64,000 nucleotides of DNA. It comes from Triticum aestivum (Eukaryota; Streptophyta; Magnoliopsida; Poales; Poaceae). The stretch is taken from the NCBI RefSeq assembly GCF_018294505.1, contig NC_057797.1:126423116-126487115 (forward strand). Direction: 5' to 3'. The notes below the pieces were generated by a model. The model was not told the DNA's origin and did not search any database. It was given only the letters and a program-made list of their open reading frames with translations. The position numbers and the translations under genes were made by a program. Below, piece by piece: positions 42,722-54,159 of the stretch (its first letter is position 1; each line of letters begins with the position of its first letter).

Positions 42722-45557
42722 TGTAACATCCCAAATTTCCAAATTTGGAATGTTATACATAGTCATCCATGCATATCATACTTTATTCGCATTTCGTCTC
42801 GCGATCCTCAAAAATCCTAAGCAACTCAAGGACCCTCGGAGAGAGTTGGGGATTTCCCGGTTTTCAAATTTGTTTTTATCAAATTTTGAAACGAGGATTT
42901 TTTTTATTTTAATTATTTTCTCTCCAAAAATATTTCATACTAAAATATATGAGAGGAGATAATATGACTTCTCCAAGATAATTGAAATATTGGAGGAAAG
43001 ATATTAAAATCAAATATTTGTTTCATTTAGATTTTATTGCAATTTTGCTTGCATTAAAAAAATTGCACGTTTTTCAAAATTGCATTTTAGGGCCAAGAAA
43101 ATGTTCATCTCGTTCTAAATATTTTATTTAGACGGTGAAAATTTATTTTGGCATTTTTAGATTTTTATTTATTTTTCTAGGATTTTATTTCGGTCGGCGA
43201 AATTATAAAAAAAAGTTTCGCGCCCGACTGGGCCTAAGGCCAGCCGAGCCAGGCCGGCCCGAGCCGCCACCGCCTCCCGCGCGCGCGCCGCCGCCGCCGA
43301 CCCGGACTCCAAGTCCGAGCTCCCCGCCGCCGTCGCTGCCTTGCCCCCTCCCCCAAGGAGCCGCCCCCCTCCCCTTTAAATACCGCCGCCGCCCCCGTGG
43401 AGCCCAAGCCGCCGCCTGCAGCCACCCGCCCCGCCGCCTGCAGCCACCCGCGCCGCCGCCAGGAGCTGCCGCCGCCTCCCATCACCGTCGCCGCCGCAGC
43501 CCCGCCACCCCACGCCGCCCCGTCGCCGCACCGGAGCCTCGCTGGAGCCCCGTCGGAGCCGCCGCCGCCGCAGCCCCGCCACCCCACGCCGCCCTGTCGC
43601 TGCACCGGAGCCCTGCCGGAGCCGAGCCGAGGTAGCCGCCGCACTGCCCCGGTTTTCTAAAGAAAAACCGTTCGGTTTTTTTAGAAAGCCTAGATCCTTT
43701 TTTTTGTTTCGCCGGTTTTTTCGGTTCTTCTAGTTAGCGGACGTTCGTCCGAACGTTTGTTTTAATGAACGGTTCATCGCCCGTTAGATACAGCTAACGA
43801 ACGCTTGTTCGTTAGTCTGTTCCTCAGTTTTCTTTTATCGGATTTATTCCGCGATTTTCTGTGATCGCGATTTCTGATCCGATCTTAGTTTCTGTTTTTC
43901 TTTTCGCTCGTTAGTCGGAATCAGGCGATTCAAGCGCCTAGAGTTTCATCTGGAAACCCTCTTTCCGTTTAACCAACTCAAACAAGTTTTTGCTACTGTA
44001 AAATTTGACCTAGTTTCATATTAGTAAACGAAGCTTCTTTCTTTCGCCGTTTGAGTTTCGTTGCTCCATTTGATTTGATTCTTTTTGCGAACCGGAGTTC
44101 TTAATTTGAACTTTCTGGTCAACCTCTTTTATTTGAGTTTTGCTTGTGCATCGTTTCTTGTTACTTATGTATGCTATTGTTTTCTTGCGATAGAACACCC
44201 GGAGTGCGAAGCGTGCTACTACGAGTCCCTAGGTTTCGCAGATCGTCAGCAAGGCAAGTAAAACTTTGATCATATCCCTTTATCACTCAGTTTTTGTGCA
44301 TTAGTTCCAATCCTCAAACATTGCATGATTAGGATGTCATTAACTTGTGGGTTGGGAAGTAGTTGATGAGGTAGAACCTATTGCCCTGTTACATTCAAAC
44401 CCTTGGGAGTTACTTCTATGCGTTGCTTATATACTATGCTATGTTATGCTCATAAACGTGGTTTGGGTTTGAGTGAAATACATGACAGATGTGAGCTTGT
44501 TAATTAATGGTTCAACTTAAGGTGGCAACTTAATCAAACAACTGGGTGGATTGAGGCACCTGGAGTACCCAGTGTTGCCTGTATTTTTGGAAATCCCGGA
44601 GTACCCGTGTGATCTTCCTATGGACCGCCACCCAGGCTCAAAGGGAACTGAGATGATTCATGCTAGAAACTTCCGTGTGCAGCCACAAGCTATTATGGGC
44701 TCTAGCATAGTTGAGTAAGTTACGTGAAGCTCTTGAAGAGGCAGATCAGCAGGTAGTGGGATGTAGGTTTGGTATGGTCTGTCCGAAGTAGAGAGTTAAT
44801 GTTTCTGAAAGACTGTGTCTCGGTCATCCATTTCTCAAACACCCTGTAGTGCGAGAATACCAACGGAGGCGATTGAGTCTTGTGGGGAAAAGTGGACAAA
44901 CCTCTGCAGAGTGTACAATCTAATCATGGTTAGCTGTGTCCCCGGTTATGGAAAATTCTTGAGTATCTAGTACTTGGGTCATCAAAAGTATCTCATCATG
45001 TTTAACTAATATTGTTGGGTTGTTAATCACTTTAATTGGGATTGAGTTGGAGGAACCTTCTCGATGATGTTTCAACTACCATGATAGTTAAATTAAAATC
45101 TATTCCTTTGTTGTAGGAAAAAACTGGCTTTTCGCAAAACTGTAACCATAGAGCTTTCCACCAGCCAAATATGCATGTAGTGATAGCATTATTCTGTTCT
45201 TGCTCTACTGTGTTACTTTGCCAGCATATTCCATGTGCTGACCCGTTTTCGGGCTGCAACGTATTAGGTGGTAGACTTTTCAGACGAGAAGTAAGGTTCG
45301 TTAGGTCGTTGCCGTGCAGCTCAGCTATGCCGTTGGAGTTGATGGACTCACTTTATCTTCCAAGCCTTCCGCTGTTATCGTATTAGATGGCCTTAAGCCA
45401 TATTATTGTAATAAGCTCTCTCTTGAGACGTTCGATGTAATAAGTGTGTGATTGCTACTTTGTTATAAATCCTTCGAGTACTGTGTGTGTCAGCATTACC
45501 GATCCAGGGATGACATTGAAGCACAGAGACTTGACCATCTGAGGTCGGGTCGCTGCA
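42722..45557 (+). repeat. 3' LTR of element E
   Basis: 2836 bp, TGTAACATCCCAAATTTCC...GGTCGCTGCA. Collinear with the 5' LTR; the length difference is largely in the CG-rich section (43250-43640), which has expanded or shuffled GCC repeats. Confidence 0.95.
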
Positions 45558-45562
45558 TAAAT

Positions 45563-46136
45563 GATATAGCCACCCTGTTCACTAGTGATGAGAAAACTCG
45601 CTATTACTTTATCCTTAAGTTATTTCCGTTCTCATTAAAGGGTGATGCTAAAACATGGTTTAATTCTCTTGACCCAGGTTGTGTGCATAGTCCCAGGATA
45701 TGATTTATTACTTCTTTGCTAAATATTTCCCCGCTCATAAGAAACAAGCTGCCTTAAGGGAAATATATAATTTTGTGCAAATTAAAGAAGAGAGTCTCCC
45801 ACAAGCTTGGGGGAGGCTTCTCCAATTACTTAATGCTTTGCCTGATCATCCTCTCAAGAAAAATGAAATACTTGATATCTTTTATAATGGACTAACCGAT
45901 GCTTCCAGAGGCCACCTGGATAGTTATGCTGGTTGTGTTTTCAGGGAAAGAACTGTTGATCAAGATGAATTGCTATTGAATAATATGTTGAGTAATGAAA
46001 ATGATTGGACACTTCCTGAACCAACTCCTAAGCCAACTCCGAAGAAAAGGGGTATTCTATTTCTCAGTCCCAAAGATATGCAAGAGGCAAAGAAATCTAT
46101 GAAAGAAAAAGGTATTAAAGCTGAAGATGTCTTTTC
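45563..46136 (+). pseudogene. Gag of element D, C-terminal part
   Basis: Continues the gag frame cut at 36226: DIATLFTSDEKTRYYF, FPFSLKGDAKTWFNSL, then a one-base shift near 45695 and a second open stretch (45700-46164) with PAHKKQAALREIYNF, EESLPQAWGRLLQLL and an LSPKDMQEAKKSMKEKG helix. The end seems joined by deletion to the protease region. Gag of this family forms the particle; this copy is frameshifted. Confidence 0.82.
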
Positions 46137-46894
46137 CTCCCAAACCATCGAAGAAAAAGGATGATGAGGATTTTGAGCGCTTTGCTGAAATGATTAGACC
46201 TATCTTTTTGCGTATGTGTTTGATTGATATGCTTAAAATGAATCCTTATGCTAAGTATATGAAAGATATTGTTACTAATAAAAGAAAGATACTGGAAGCT
46301 AAAATTTCCACCATGCTTGCTAGTTACACTTTTAAGGGTGGAATGCCAAAGAAACTTGGAGATCCAGGAGTAACAACTATACCATGCTCCATTAAAAGAA
46401 ACTTTGTTAAAAGTGCTTTATGTGATCTTGGAGCCGGTGTTAGTGTTATGCCTCTCTCTTTATATCGTAGACTTGATTTGAATAAGTTGACACCTACTGA
46501 AATACCTTTACAAATGGCTGATAAATCAATTGCTATACCTATCGGTATTTGTGAAGATGTGCCTGTTGTGGTTGCAAACGTTACTATTTTAACGGACTTT
46601 GTTATTCTTGATATTCCCGAGGATGATAGTATGTCGATTATCCTTGGTAGACCCTTTTTGAATACTGCAGGGGCTGTTATTGTTTGCAACAAAGGCAATG
46701 TCACTTTTCATGTTAATGGTAACGAGCATACGGTACACTTTTCGAGGAAACAACCTCAAGTCAACAGTATCAATTCTATCCGAAAAATTTCAACAATTAC
46801 TATTGGAGGTTTTGAATTTCCTCTTCCTACTGTCAAGAAGAAATATGATATTCTTATTTTCGGGGACGTGCATATCCCCATTGAGGTAACCTAG
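46127..46894 (+). CDS. Aspartic protease region of element D
   Basis: Open frame of 255 codons. The catalytic motif reads CDLGAGVSVMPLSLY: Asp and Gly are kept but the usual Ser/Thr between them is Leu, a state also usual in Athila proteases as I remember them. C-terminal ILGRPFLNTAGAV follows. It ends at TAG 46892-46894 with a conserved-looking IPIEVT end. No RT follows, so the polyprotein of this family probably stops here. Confidence 0.72.
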   Translation: MSFPPKPSKKKDDEDFERFAEMIRPIFLRMCLIDMLKMNPYAKYMKDIVTNKRKILEAKISTMLASYTFKGGMPKKLGDPGVTTIPCSIKRNFVKSALCDLGAGVSVMPLSLYRRLDLNKLTPTEIPLQMADKSIAIPIGICEDVPVVVANVTILTDFVILDIPEDDSMSIILGRPFLNTAGAVIVCNKGNVTFHVNGNEHTVHFSRKQPQVNSINSIRKISTITIGGFEFPLPTVKKKYDILIFGDVHIPIEVT

Positions 46895-47107
46895 TGCTAT
46901 TCGACAATTCTCCGGTTTCATGCGATTCGAAATGAGTTTGTTAACAAGACTTGATCAACCTTGTTAGTGGATTCCTTTTAAAGACCATGAGATGGATGAA
47001 GTTAGAAAGCACAACTTTATGTACCCTCTTTTTACTTTTTGTTATTTATATTAAATAAAGTAAAAATGGTATTTTCTGTCTGTTTTCTGAATTATCCTTG
47101 CAATAAA

Positions 47108-47300
47108 AAATACCCCGAAAATAAAAGTTCTCCAAATGCCCTGAAAATGAAATATGATTTTTTCCAGATTATTTAAGAATTATTGGCACTGATAACACCT
47201 CATGGGTACCCACCGTGTGCCCATGAGGGTGGAGGGCACGCCCACCCCCTGGGCGCGCCCCCTACCTCGTGGACCCCACATGGGTCCCCTCCACTTATTC
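47108..47300 (+). promoter_or_regulatory. LTR-like promoter block inside D, upstream of ORF3
   Basis: Contains GAAAATAAAAGTTCTCC and ATGCCCTGAAAATGAA, close to GAAATAAAAGTTCTCAG and ATGACCTGAAAATAAA of the D LTR U3 (34258-34290). The GC-rich quasi-palindrome (CATGAGGGTGG, GGGCGCGCCCC, CTCGTGG; 47199-47290) lies in the same order as in the LTR. No clear TATA box is visible. A 5' UTR and intron follow. Confidence 0.6.
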
Positions 47301-47438
47301 TTGCACCCACACACTTCGTCTTCCTCCAGAAAAAATCACCCAGCAGCTCAAACCCGAGTTCTAGCTCATCTTGCTCCCATTTTCAATCTCCTTGCTCAAA
47401 GCTCCATTCACAAAACTGCTTTGGGGGATTGTTCTTAG

Positions 47439-47657
47439 GTATGTGACTCCTCCAATGGTCCAATTATTTTTTGTTCTACTACTTCATTTATTGCAAATTT
47501 TTGCTACTTAGGTGACCCTATTCTTGAGCTTGCATGTCAAATTTATGTGGTCAAAAGTAGTTCTAATGCATGATAGCCTCTAGACACTTGTAGGAGTAGT
47601 TGCTATCAATTTTGTTGAGTTTGGTTCACTTTTATTTTGAGTCACTGAAAATTTCAG
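47439..47657 (+). other. Predicted leader intron of ORF3 in D
   Basis: Donor TTCTTAG|GTATGTG and acceptor AAATTTCAG|AGG bound a 219-nt T-rich interval just upstream of the ORF3 ATG (47668). Predicted from splice consensus only. Confidence 0.45.
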
Positions 47658-47667
47658 AGGAAAAAAT

Positions 47668-48659
47668 ATGTTTAGGAAAATGTACCAAGGGGTTCCTCAA
47701 GGAAGCAAGGCCCAAGGCCTGCAATACGCGAGCCAGACAATAAACTACCAAGGGAGGCTCAAGTGCGGCCTTGTGAATGGCCGTCAGAGGATTTCATGGT
47801 CTAGGCAGGCATCAAGGAAGAATTTGACGCATATGTGCGTAACGTTGATCTTGAGAGCTTCGAGGCAAATAAGTGTCGGTTATACCTCTATTTAACTGAT
47901 TCATTTGTGAGAAGGTTTAAATCTACATCCTCGCGCAACTCTCACAATGTCCTATTTGATCTTTATGATAAATCTTATACCATGGACTTAGAAGAATTTA
48001 ATACTGCTTGTAAACTCCCGCGGTGGGGTAGTGCTAGTGAACCTCGCAAATATGAATTTAAAGAATTTCTTGCTAGCATCATTGTGGGGGAATCTAGAGA
48101 TATAAGGCAAGCTACCATAGGGAGGATTCATTTTCTTGTCATACATCATTTTCCTCTCTTCATGGGTAGATGCATTAACGGTAGGGATGAGGCATGTCAC
48201 ATGTGTGTTCCTGATCTTAGTGTTCCCAAGAGTGTTGTATTAGGAGATAAACAATACAACTTGGGGGCTATTGTTGCACGTAGGTTGCATCTTAATGGTT
48301 TAACTGGAGATTTGTTCGGTGGAATTTATGCAACTCGTGTAGCTAACTTTCTTGGTATACCCAAACGTGGGGATGATATTGAGTTTCCTCCTGCTTATCT
48401 AGATTATAATGCTATGGTTCGTCATTAGTTTATTGAGAGGAACAATCAGTTCCTCCAGTACCGACTAATCTTTGACAGACGATGCACCGTCCATGTTGCT
48501 CTCCCTGCTCTTGCTTTCTTTGAATTTCAGACAAAAGGGAGATATGTTATAACCAGGGAGGAGGCGAGCGATTACGAGAGGAGGACGGAGGCAGCTCGCC
48601 TCCAAGCTCCAGCTCATGAGGCAATTGCCGCTGCATCTTAGTACGACCCCAGCTACAAC
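47668..48659 (+). pseudogene. Third ORF of Athila-type element D, unknown function
   Basis: ATG 47668 opens a basic N-terminus (MFRKMYQGVPQGSK). A frameshift near 47815 leads into the long conserved frame (47835-48428) with NVDLESFEANKCRLYLYLTD, LYDKSYTMDLEEFNTACKLP and FLGIPKRGDDIEFPPAYLDY segments. TAG at 48426-48428 and 48639-48641 interrupt what continues in the same frame (FIERNNQFLQYRL and on). It recalls the plant-mobile-domain-like or ORF1-type proteins of Athila elements; molecular function is unknown. No signal peptide or transmembrane segment is seen, so it is not an obvious envelope. Confidence 0.7.
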
Positions 48660-48698
48660 TTTGATCCATGGGTATAGACCAACTTAGGCCCAAAGCCT

Positions 48699-48712
48699 AA
48701 GCTTGGGGGAGT
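48699..48712 (+). promoter_or_regulatory. Internal polypurine-tract-like site in D
   Basis: AAGCTTGGGGGAGT about 40 bp past the ORF3 end, almost identical to the true tract of element A, and 2 kb before the true tract of D. Role inferred only. Confidence 0.45.
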
Positions 48713-50702
48713 ACGTATTTCTCACCGACATTACATTCATGTTCACACACTCATGCCTGTTGTCGGTGCTCATACTTTTTCATTGTATCATCCATGCTAG
48801 TTTATTTTCTTTTTAAGCTTTCTTCTTGTGTGTTTGAAAAACCCTAAGAAAAACTAAAAAAATAGTTGTAGCTTTTAGCTAGTTTACTTTCCATCCTTAT
48901 AGTAGTAGTAATTAAAAAGAAAACCCAAAAAGATTTCTCGTTCTTCTTTTGCTTATTGGGAGCTTTCCCATGTAAATAGTTTTGTTTCTTTTCTTTTCTT
49001 TGGGGTCGAGAGGAGAAGACCATAATGAAAATGTTGAGTAGCTCTCATATGCATTATTGTTGATCTAACAAAGAGCCCATATCACCTTGTCTTCTCCCAT
49101 GTATTGAATGCTTGCAGATTCCAGCTTAGTCCAATGCACGTGCACTATTATTATTATCCACACTATTTGGTCGTGCAAGTGAAAGGCAATAATGACGATA
49201 TATGATGAACTGATTAAGATGAGAGAAGCTGGTATGAACTCGACCTCTCTTGTTTTTGTAAATATGATTAGTTCATCGTTCCTGGTTCAACCTATTATGG
49301 ATGAAACATGTTTGCAATGACAATTAGAGATTATAGTTGCTTATGCCATGCTTAATTTGCTAGGAGTTTATAATGGTTTACCTTGCGTGCCAACATGCTA
49401 TTAAAATGGTTGTGATGTGGTATGATAGGGTGGTATCCTCCTTTGAACGATTCGAGTGGCTTGACTTGGCACATGGTCATGCATGTAGTTGAAACAAAAT
49501 CAACATAGCCTCCATGATATTTATGTTCATGGTGAATTATATCCTACTCATGCTTGCATTCGGTGTTGATTAATTTTAATGCATGTTCATGACTGTTGTC
49601 GCTCTTTAGCTGGTCGCTTCCCAGTCTCTTTCTATCCCTCACTTGTACTAAGCGGGAATATTGCTTGTGCATCCAACTCCATGAACCCCAAAAGTTATTC
49701 CATATGAGTCCACCATACCTTACTATATATGGTATCTACCTGCCGTTCCAAGTAAATTTGTATGTGCCAAACTCTAAACCTTCAAATAAAAATTCTGTTT
49801 TGTATGCTCGAATAGCTCATGTATCAACTAGGGTTGTCTGTATCTTCCATGCTAGGCGGGTTATTCTCAAGAGGAGTGGACTCCGCTCCTCACTCACGAG
49901 AAAATGGCTGGTCACCGGGATGCCTAGTCCCATTCTCAAACCAAATCAAAATAATTGCAAACAAAACTCCCCAAGGATTGTTGTTAGTTGGAGGCACCCG
50001 TTGTTTTGGGCAAGCCATGGATTGATGCTTGTTGGTGGTGGGGGAGTATAAACTTTACCATTCTACTTGGGATCCGCCTATAATGTGTGTAGTATGGAAG
50101 ATATCGAGATCTCTCGGTTGTTATGTTGACAATGCAAGTATATCGCTCAAAATATTATTCACCTCTATTTCAAAATCGAGCTCTGGCACCTCAACAAATC
50201 CCTGCTTCCCTCTGCGAAGGGCTTATCCATTTACTTTTATGTTGAGTCATCATCCTCTTATTAAAAAGCACCAGTTGGAGAGCACCGCTGTCATTTGCAT
50301 GTATTATTGTTAGTTTACATTGAGTATGACTTGACTGGATCTCTTTCACCATGAATTACAATTTCCAGTCAGCCCTTGATCTTCAGGGGTGCTCTGCATT
50401 TATGTTTTGCGGTCTCGGAAAGGGCTAGCGAGATACCATCTTGTTATATCATATTATGATTGTTTTGAGCAAGTGTTGTCATCCAATATTTATTATTATT
50501 GCTCGCTAGTCGATTATTCCATTGATATGAGTAAACATGAGACCTAAATGTTATTGTGAATATGGTTAGTTCATAATCTTTGCTGAAAACTTGAATGTTG
50601 GCTTTACATATTTACAACAACAAGAGCAACCAAAGTTTGTAAAAGTTTTTCTTTATCACTTTCAGTTTATCAACTAAATTGCTTGAGGACAAGTAAAGGT
50701 TT
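48713..50702 (+). other. 3' UTR of element D
   Basis: About 2 kb without a believable gene. Small open frames (for example 49596-50051) show no conserved pattern. Near its end is GCTTGAGGACAAG (50681-50693), the near-inverted repeat also found beside the polypurine tract of A. Confidence 0.6.
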
Positions 50703-50716
50703 AAGCTAGGGGGAGT
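50703..50716 (+). promoter_or_regulatory. Polypurine tract of element D
   Basis: AAGCTAGGGGGAGT abuts the 3' LTR. Confidence 0.85.
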
Positions 50717-52120
50717 TGATACGTCTCCAACGTATCTACTTTTCCAAACACTTTTGCCCTTGTTTTGGACTCTAACTTGCATGATTTGAATGGAACTAAC
50801 CCGGACTGACGCTGTTTTCAGCAGAATTGCCATGGTGTTATTTTTGTGCAAAAATAGAAGTTCTCGGAATGACCTGAAAATCAACGGAGATTATTTTTGG
50901 AATATATAAAATATATTGGCGAAAGAATCAAGGCCAGGGGACCACACCCTGTCCACGAGGGTGGGGGCGCGCCTACCCCCTTGGGCGCGCCCCTGCCTCG
51001 TGGGCCCCCTGGTGCTCCTCCGACCTCAACTCCAACACTATATATTCGTATTCAGGGAGAAAATATAGGAGAGAAGGATTCATCGCGTTTTACGATACGG
51101 AGCTGCCACCAAGCCCTAATCTCTCTCGGGAGGGCTGATCTGGAGTCCGTTCGGGGCTCCGGAGAGGGGAATTCGTCGCCATCGTCATCATCAACCTTCC
51201 TCCATCACCAATTTCATGATGCTCACTGCCATGCGTGAGTAATTCCATCGTGGGTTTGCTGGATGGTGATGGGTTGGATGAGATTTATCGTGTAATCAAG
51301 TTAGTTTTGTTAGGGTTTGATCCCTAGTATCCACTATGTTCTGAGATTGATGTTGCTATGACTTTGCTATGCTTAATGCTTATCACTAGGGCCCGAGTGC
51401 CATGATTTCAGATCTGAACCTATTATGTTTTCATGAATACATGTGAGTCCTTGATCCTATCTTGCAAGTCTATAGTCAGCTATTATGTGTTATGATCCGT
51501 TAACCTCGAAGTGACAATAACCGGGATACTTACCTGTGATGACCGTAGTTTGAGGAGTTCATGTATTCACTATGTGTTAATGCTTTGGTCCGGTACTCTA
51601 TTAAAAGGAGGACTTAATATCCCTTAGTTTCCAATAGGACCCCGCTGCCACGGGAGGGTAGGACAAAAGATGGAATGCAAGTTCTTTTCCATAAGCACGC
51701 ATGACTATATTCGGAATATATGCCTACATTACATTGATGAACTGGAGCTAGTTCGGTGTCACCCTATGTTATAACTATTGCATGAGGAATCGCATCCGAC
51801 ATAATTATCCATCATTGATCCATTCCCTACGAGCTTTTCATATATTGTTCCTCGCTTATTTACTTTTCTGTTGCTACTGTTACAATCACTATAAAACCAA
51901 AGTTGCTACCGCTACTTTTGCCACCGTTACCACTTCCATCATATTACTTTGCTACTAATACTTTGTTGCATATATTAAGTTTCCAGGTGTGCTTGAATTG
52001 ACAACTCAGCTTCTAATACTTGAGAATATTCTTTGGCTCCCCTTGTGTCGAATCAATAAATTTGGGTTGAATACTCTACCCTCGAAAACTGTTGCGATCC
52101 CCTATACTTGTGGGTTATCA
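50717..52120 (+). repeat. 3' LTR of element D
   Basis: 1404 bp, TGATACGTCTCC...TGGGTTATCA. Quasi-palindrome at 50935-51012 with cleaner arms than in the left copy, then a TATA box at 51040-51047. Confidence 0.95.
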
Positions 52121-52125
52121 GCCAC

Positions 52126-52242
52126 CCACTGGGGTATTTTGACACACATGTTTATGCAAAAACAATCATTAGGATACTGCAAAAATTATGTCTTTGATAA
52201 ATAATCTGAAGGATCCTTATTACAACTCGACGATCTGAGTGT
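52126..52242 (-). other. Tat sequence just downstream of pol
   Basis: Short non-coding stretch between element D and the integrase stop. Continues from the 72-bp array once D is removed. Nothing else is seen. Confidence 0.6.
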
Positions 52243-53572
52243 TTAGGTATAAAAGCGGCGGAGCAGATCCGCGTTCCAAGAGCATGGTTCGTCTTGCTTC
52301 TTGGCTACATTGTAAAGATGATACGCCCTCTTGTGGAGTACCTTGGTGATGATGAAGGGTCCTTCCCAAGAAGGAGCAAGCTTGTGAGGTTTCTGCTGAT
52401 GCACTTGGAGCACAAGGTCTCCTTCCTGAAATGCTTGACCTTTGACATTTCGGGTGTGGAATCGATGGAGGTCTTGCTGATAAATGGTCGACCGGATCAA
52501 CACCACCTCTCGTTCCTCTTCCAGAAGGTCAAATCATCTTGTCATGCTTGCTCTGCTTCGGCCTCTGAGAAAAGTTCCACTCGAGGGGCATTGTGCGGCA
52601 AATCACTCGGAAGCATGGCTTTGACCCCGTACACCATCAAGAAAGGGATTCGACCAGTCGACCGATTGGGAGCTTTCCTTAATCCCCACAGAACGGATGG
52701 TAACTCGGTCACCCAAGCCCCTACTGCATGCTTGAGGTCACGCATCTCGGGTTTCAACCCTTGGAGGATCAAACCATTTGCTCTTTCCGCTTGTCCATTC
52801 GACTGCGTGTGCGCAATGGATGCGTAATCGACCTAAGTGCCTTGGGAAGCACAGTATGCTCTGAACTCATCAGAATCAAAGTTTGAGCCGTTGTCCGTGA
52901 TGATGTTGTGCAGAACCCCATATCGGAACACCAATTCTTTGATGAAACTAATGGTCGTACTTGAGTCTAAGTTCTTGATAGGTTTTACTTCAATCCACTT
53001 AGTGAACTTGTCGACTGCCATGAGCAAATGAGTGAAACCACTTCTGCCGGTTCTCAAGGCCCAACCATGTCTAGTCCCCACACCACAAATGGCCAAACGA
53101 GTGGGATAGTCTTCAGAGCTGATGCAGGTTTGTGGGACATGTTTGAGTAAAACCGGCAGCCTTCACACTTATCAACTATATCTTTCGCCATTTCTTTCGC
53201 CCGTGGCCAATAGAATCCAACTCGGTATGCTTTAGCCATGATGGTCTGAGAGGACGCATGGTGACCACAGGTCCCCGAGTGAATCTTGTTCAAGATCAGT
53301 CGACCTTCGTCCGGAGAGATACATCGTTGAGCTACGCCAGTTACACTTTCTCCGAAAAGCTGTCCACCTATAACAGTAAAGGCTTTGGATCTGTGGTCGA
53401 TCTGACGAGCCTCATCCTCATGCTCTGGAAGCTCCTGCTTGAGCAGATAAGCAATGTATGGCACTGTCGAGTCGAGGGTGATTGCTAAAACTTCCCTGAT
53501 CAGGTCGACCACCACTGGCACTTCAACTTCAGTCGGATTGATTGAACTTATTTGTTGTGGGGGCTCTTCCAT
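52243..53572 (-). pseudogene. Integrase of the Tat element
   Basis: Zinc region with H and C ligands (IHSGTCGHHAS, then DKCEGC), about 53330-53190. DDE core: Asp in WGLDMVGP, Asp in IITDNGSNFD, and Glu in SNGQAERANG. C-terminal GPFIITKVLHKRAYHL segment, ending at 52243 with a natural stop (LLRRFYT). Breaks: a frame change near 53075 and in-frame stops at about 52830 and 52543. All three catalytic residues can be found, but no single frame covers them. Confidence 0.88.
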
Positions 53573-54156
53573 AAAGGGGTCTTCTTGTACTTACGGGTGT
53601 GGAGGTGCTCCAAGAACACATTACTGGGAATAGGCCTCCGAGTGGAACCTATCTTCGCCAGATCATCAGCTGCTTGATTCTTGAGTCGGGGAATGTGGTG
53701 GAGCTCCAACCCTTCAAACTTCTTTTCTAATTTTCTCACTGCATTGCAGTATACAGTCATGACAGGGCTCCTGATATCCCACTCCTTCATCACTTGATTG
53801 ACTACCAAATCTGAGTCGCCGTAAACCATCAGGCGATGGACGCCGAGTGAGATGGCCATATGCAACCTATACAAAAGTGCTTCGTACACAGCTTCATTAT
53901 TGGAGGAATCAAAGTGAATCTGGAGAACGTAACTATGCTTGTCGCCTCTTGGGGATACTAGAACCACTGCGGCACCAGAACCATTCAACATCTTAGATCC
54001 ATCAAAGAACATGGTCCAGTGTTTCGAGTGAACTTGAGTCGGTTGCTGCTGCTTAATCCACTCAGCCAAGAAATCTGCAATTGCATGAGACTTAATCACC
54101 TTTTTTCCCTCGAACTTGATATCTAGAGGAAGGAGTTCAATTGCCCATATGGCCAC
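53548..54156 (-). pseudogene. Archaeal-type RNase H (aRNH) of the Tat element
   Basis: 202-codon frame. Begins in the linker (KVIKSHAIADFLAEW), then MFFDGSKMLNGSGAAVVLVS, NEAVYEALLYRLHMA and LMVYGDSDLVVNQV supply the D-E-D catalytic pattern. It ends with HIPRLKNQAADDLAK. A second RNase H in addition to the RT-linked one is the hallmark of the Tat lineage. TAG ends the frame at 53548 shortly before integrase. Confidence 0.85.
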
Positions 54157-54159
54157 TTG

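Larger units (their letters stand above)
36227..45557 (+). mobile_element. Element E: Tekay/Del-like chromovirus, internally deleted
   Basis: LTRs 36227-39009 and 42722-45557 with the perfect duplication TAAAT (36222-36226 and 45558-45562). Primer site of initiator tRNA-Met type. Coding order: an extra ORF, gag with a zinc knuckle, protease, RT, then an abrupt join near 42105 to the C-terminal integrase and a chromodomain-like tail. RNase H and the integrase core are missing. The chromodomain-like tail, tRNA-Met primer and very long GC-rich LTRs suggest the Tekay/Del clade. It is 9331 bp long and nested in the gag of D. Confidence 0.92.
34124..52120 (+). mobile_element. Element D: Athila-type Gypsy retrotransposon without RT, hosting E
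   Basis: LTRs 34124-35537 and 50717-52120 with the perfect duplication GCCAC (34119-34123 and 52121-52125). Sense order: 5' LTR, perfect tRNA-Asp primer site, gag (split by E), protease, LTR-like internal promoter block, third ORF, long 3' UTR, polypurine tract, 3' LTR. No RT, RNase H or integrase is present between protease (stop 46894) and the promoter block, so D depends on another element's pol. Without E it is about 8.7 kb. It inserted at the end of the Tat 72-bp array. Confidence 0.93.

Noticed and set aside
49596..50051. 151-codon ORF in the 3' UTR of D
   Set aside because: No conserved motif, overlapping small frames, and it lies between ORF3 and the polypurine tract where this family has UTR.
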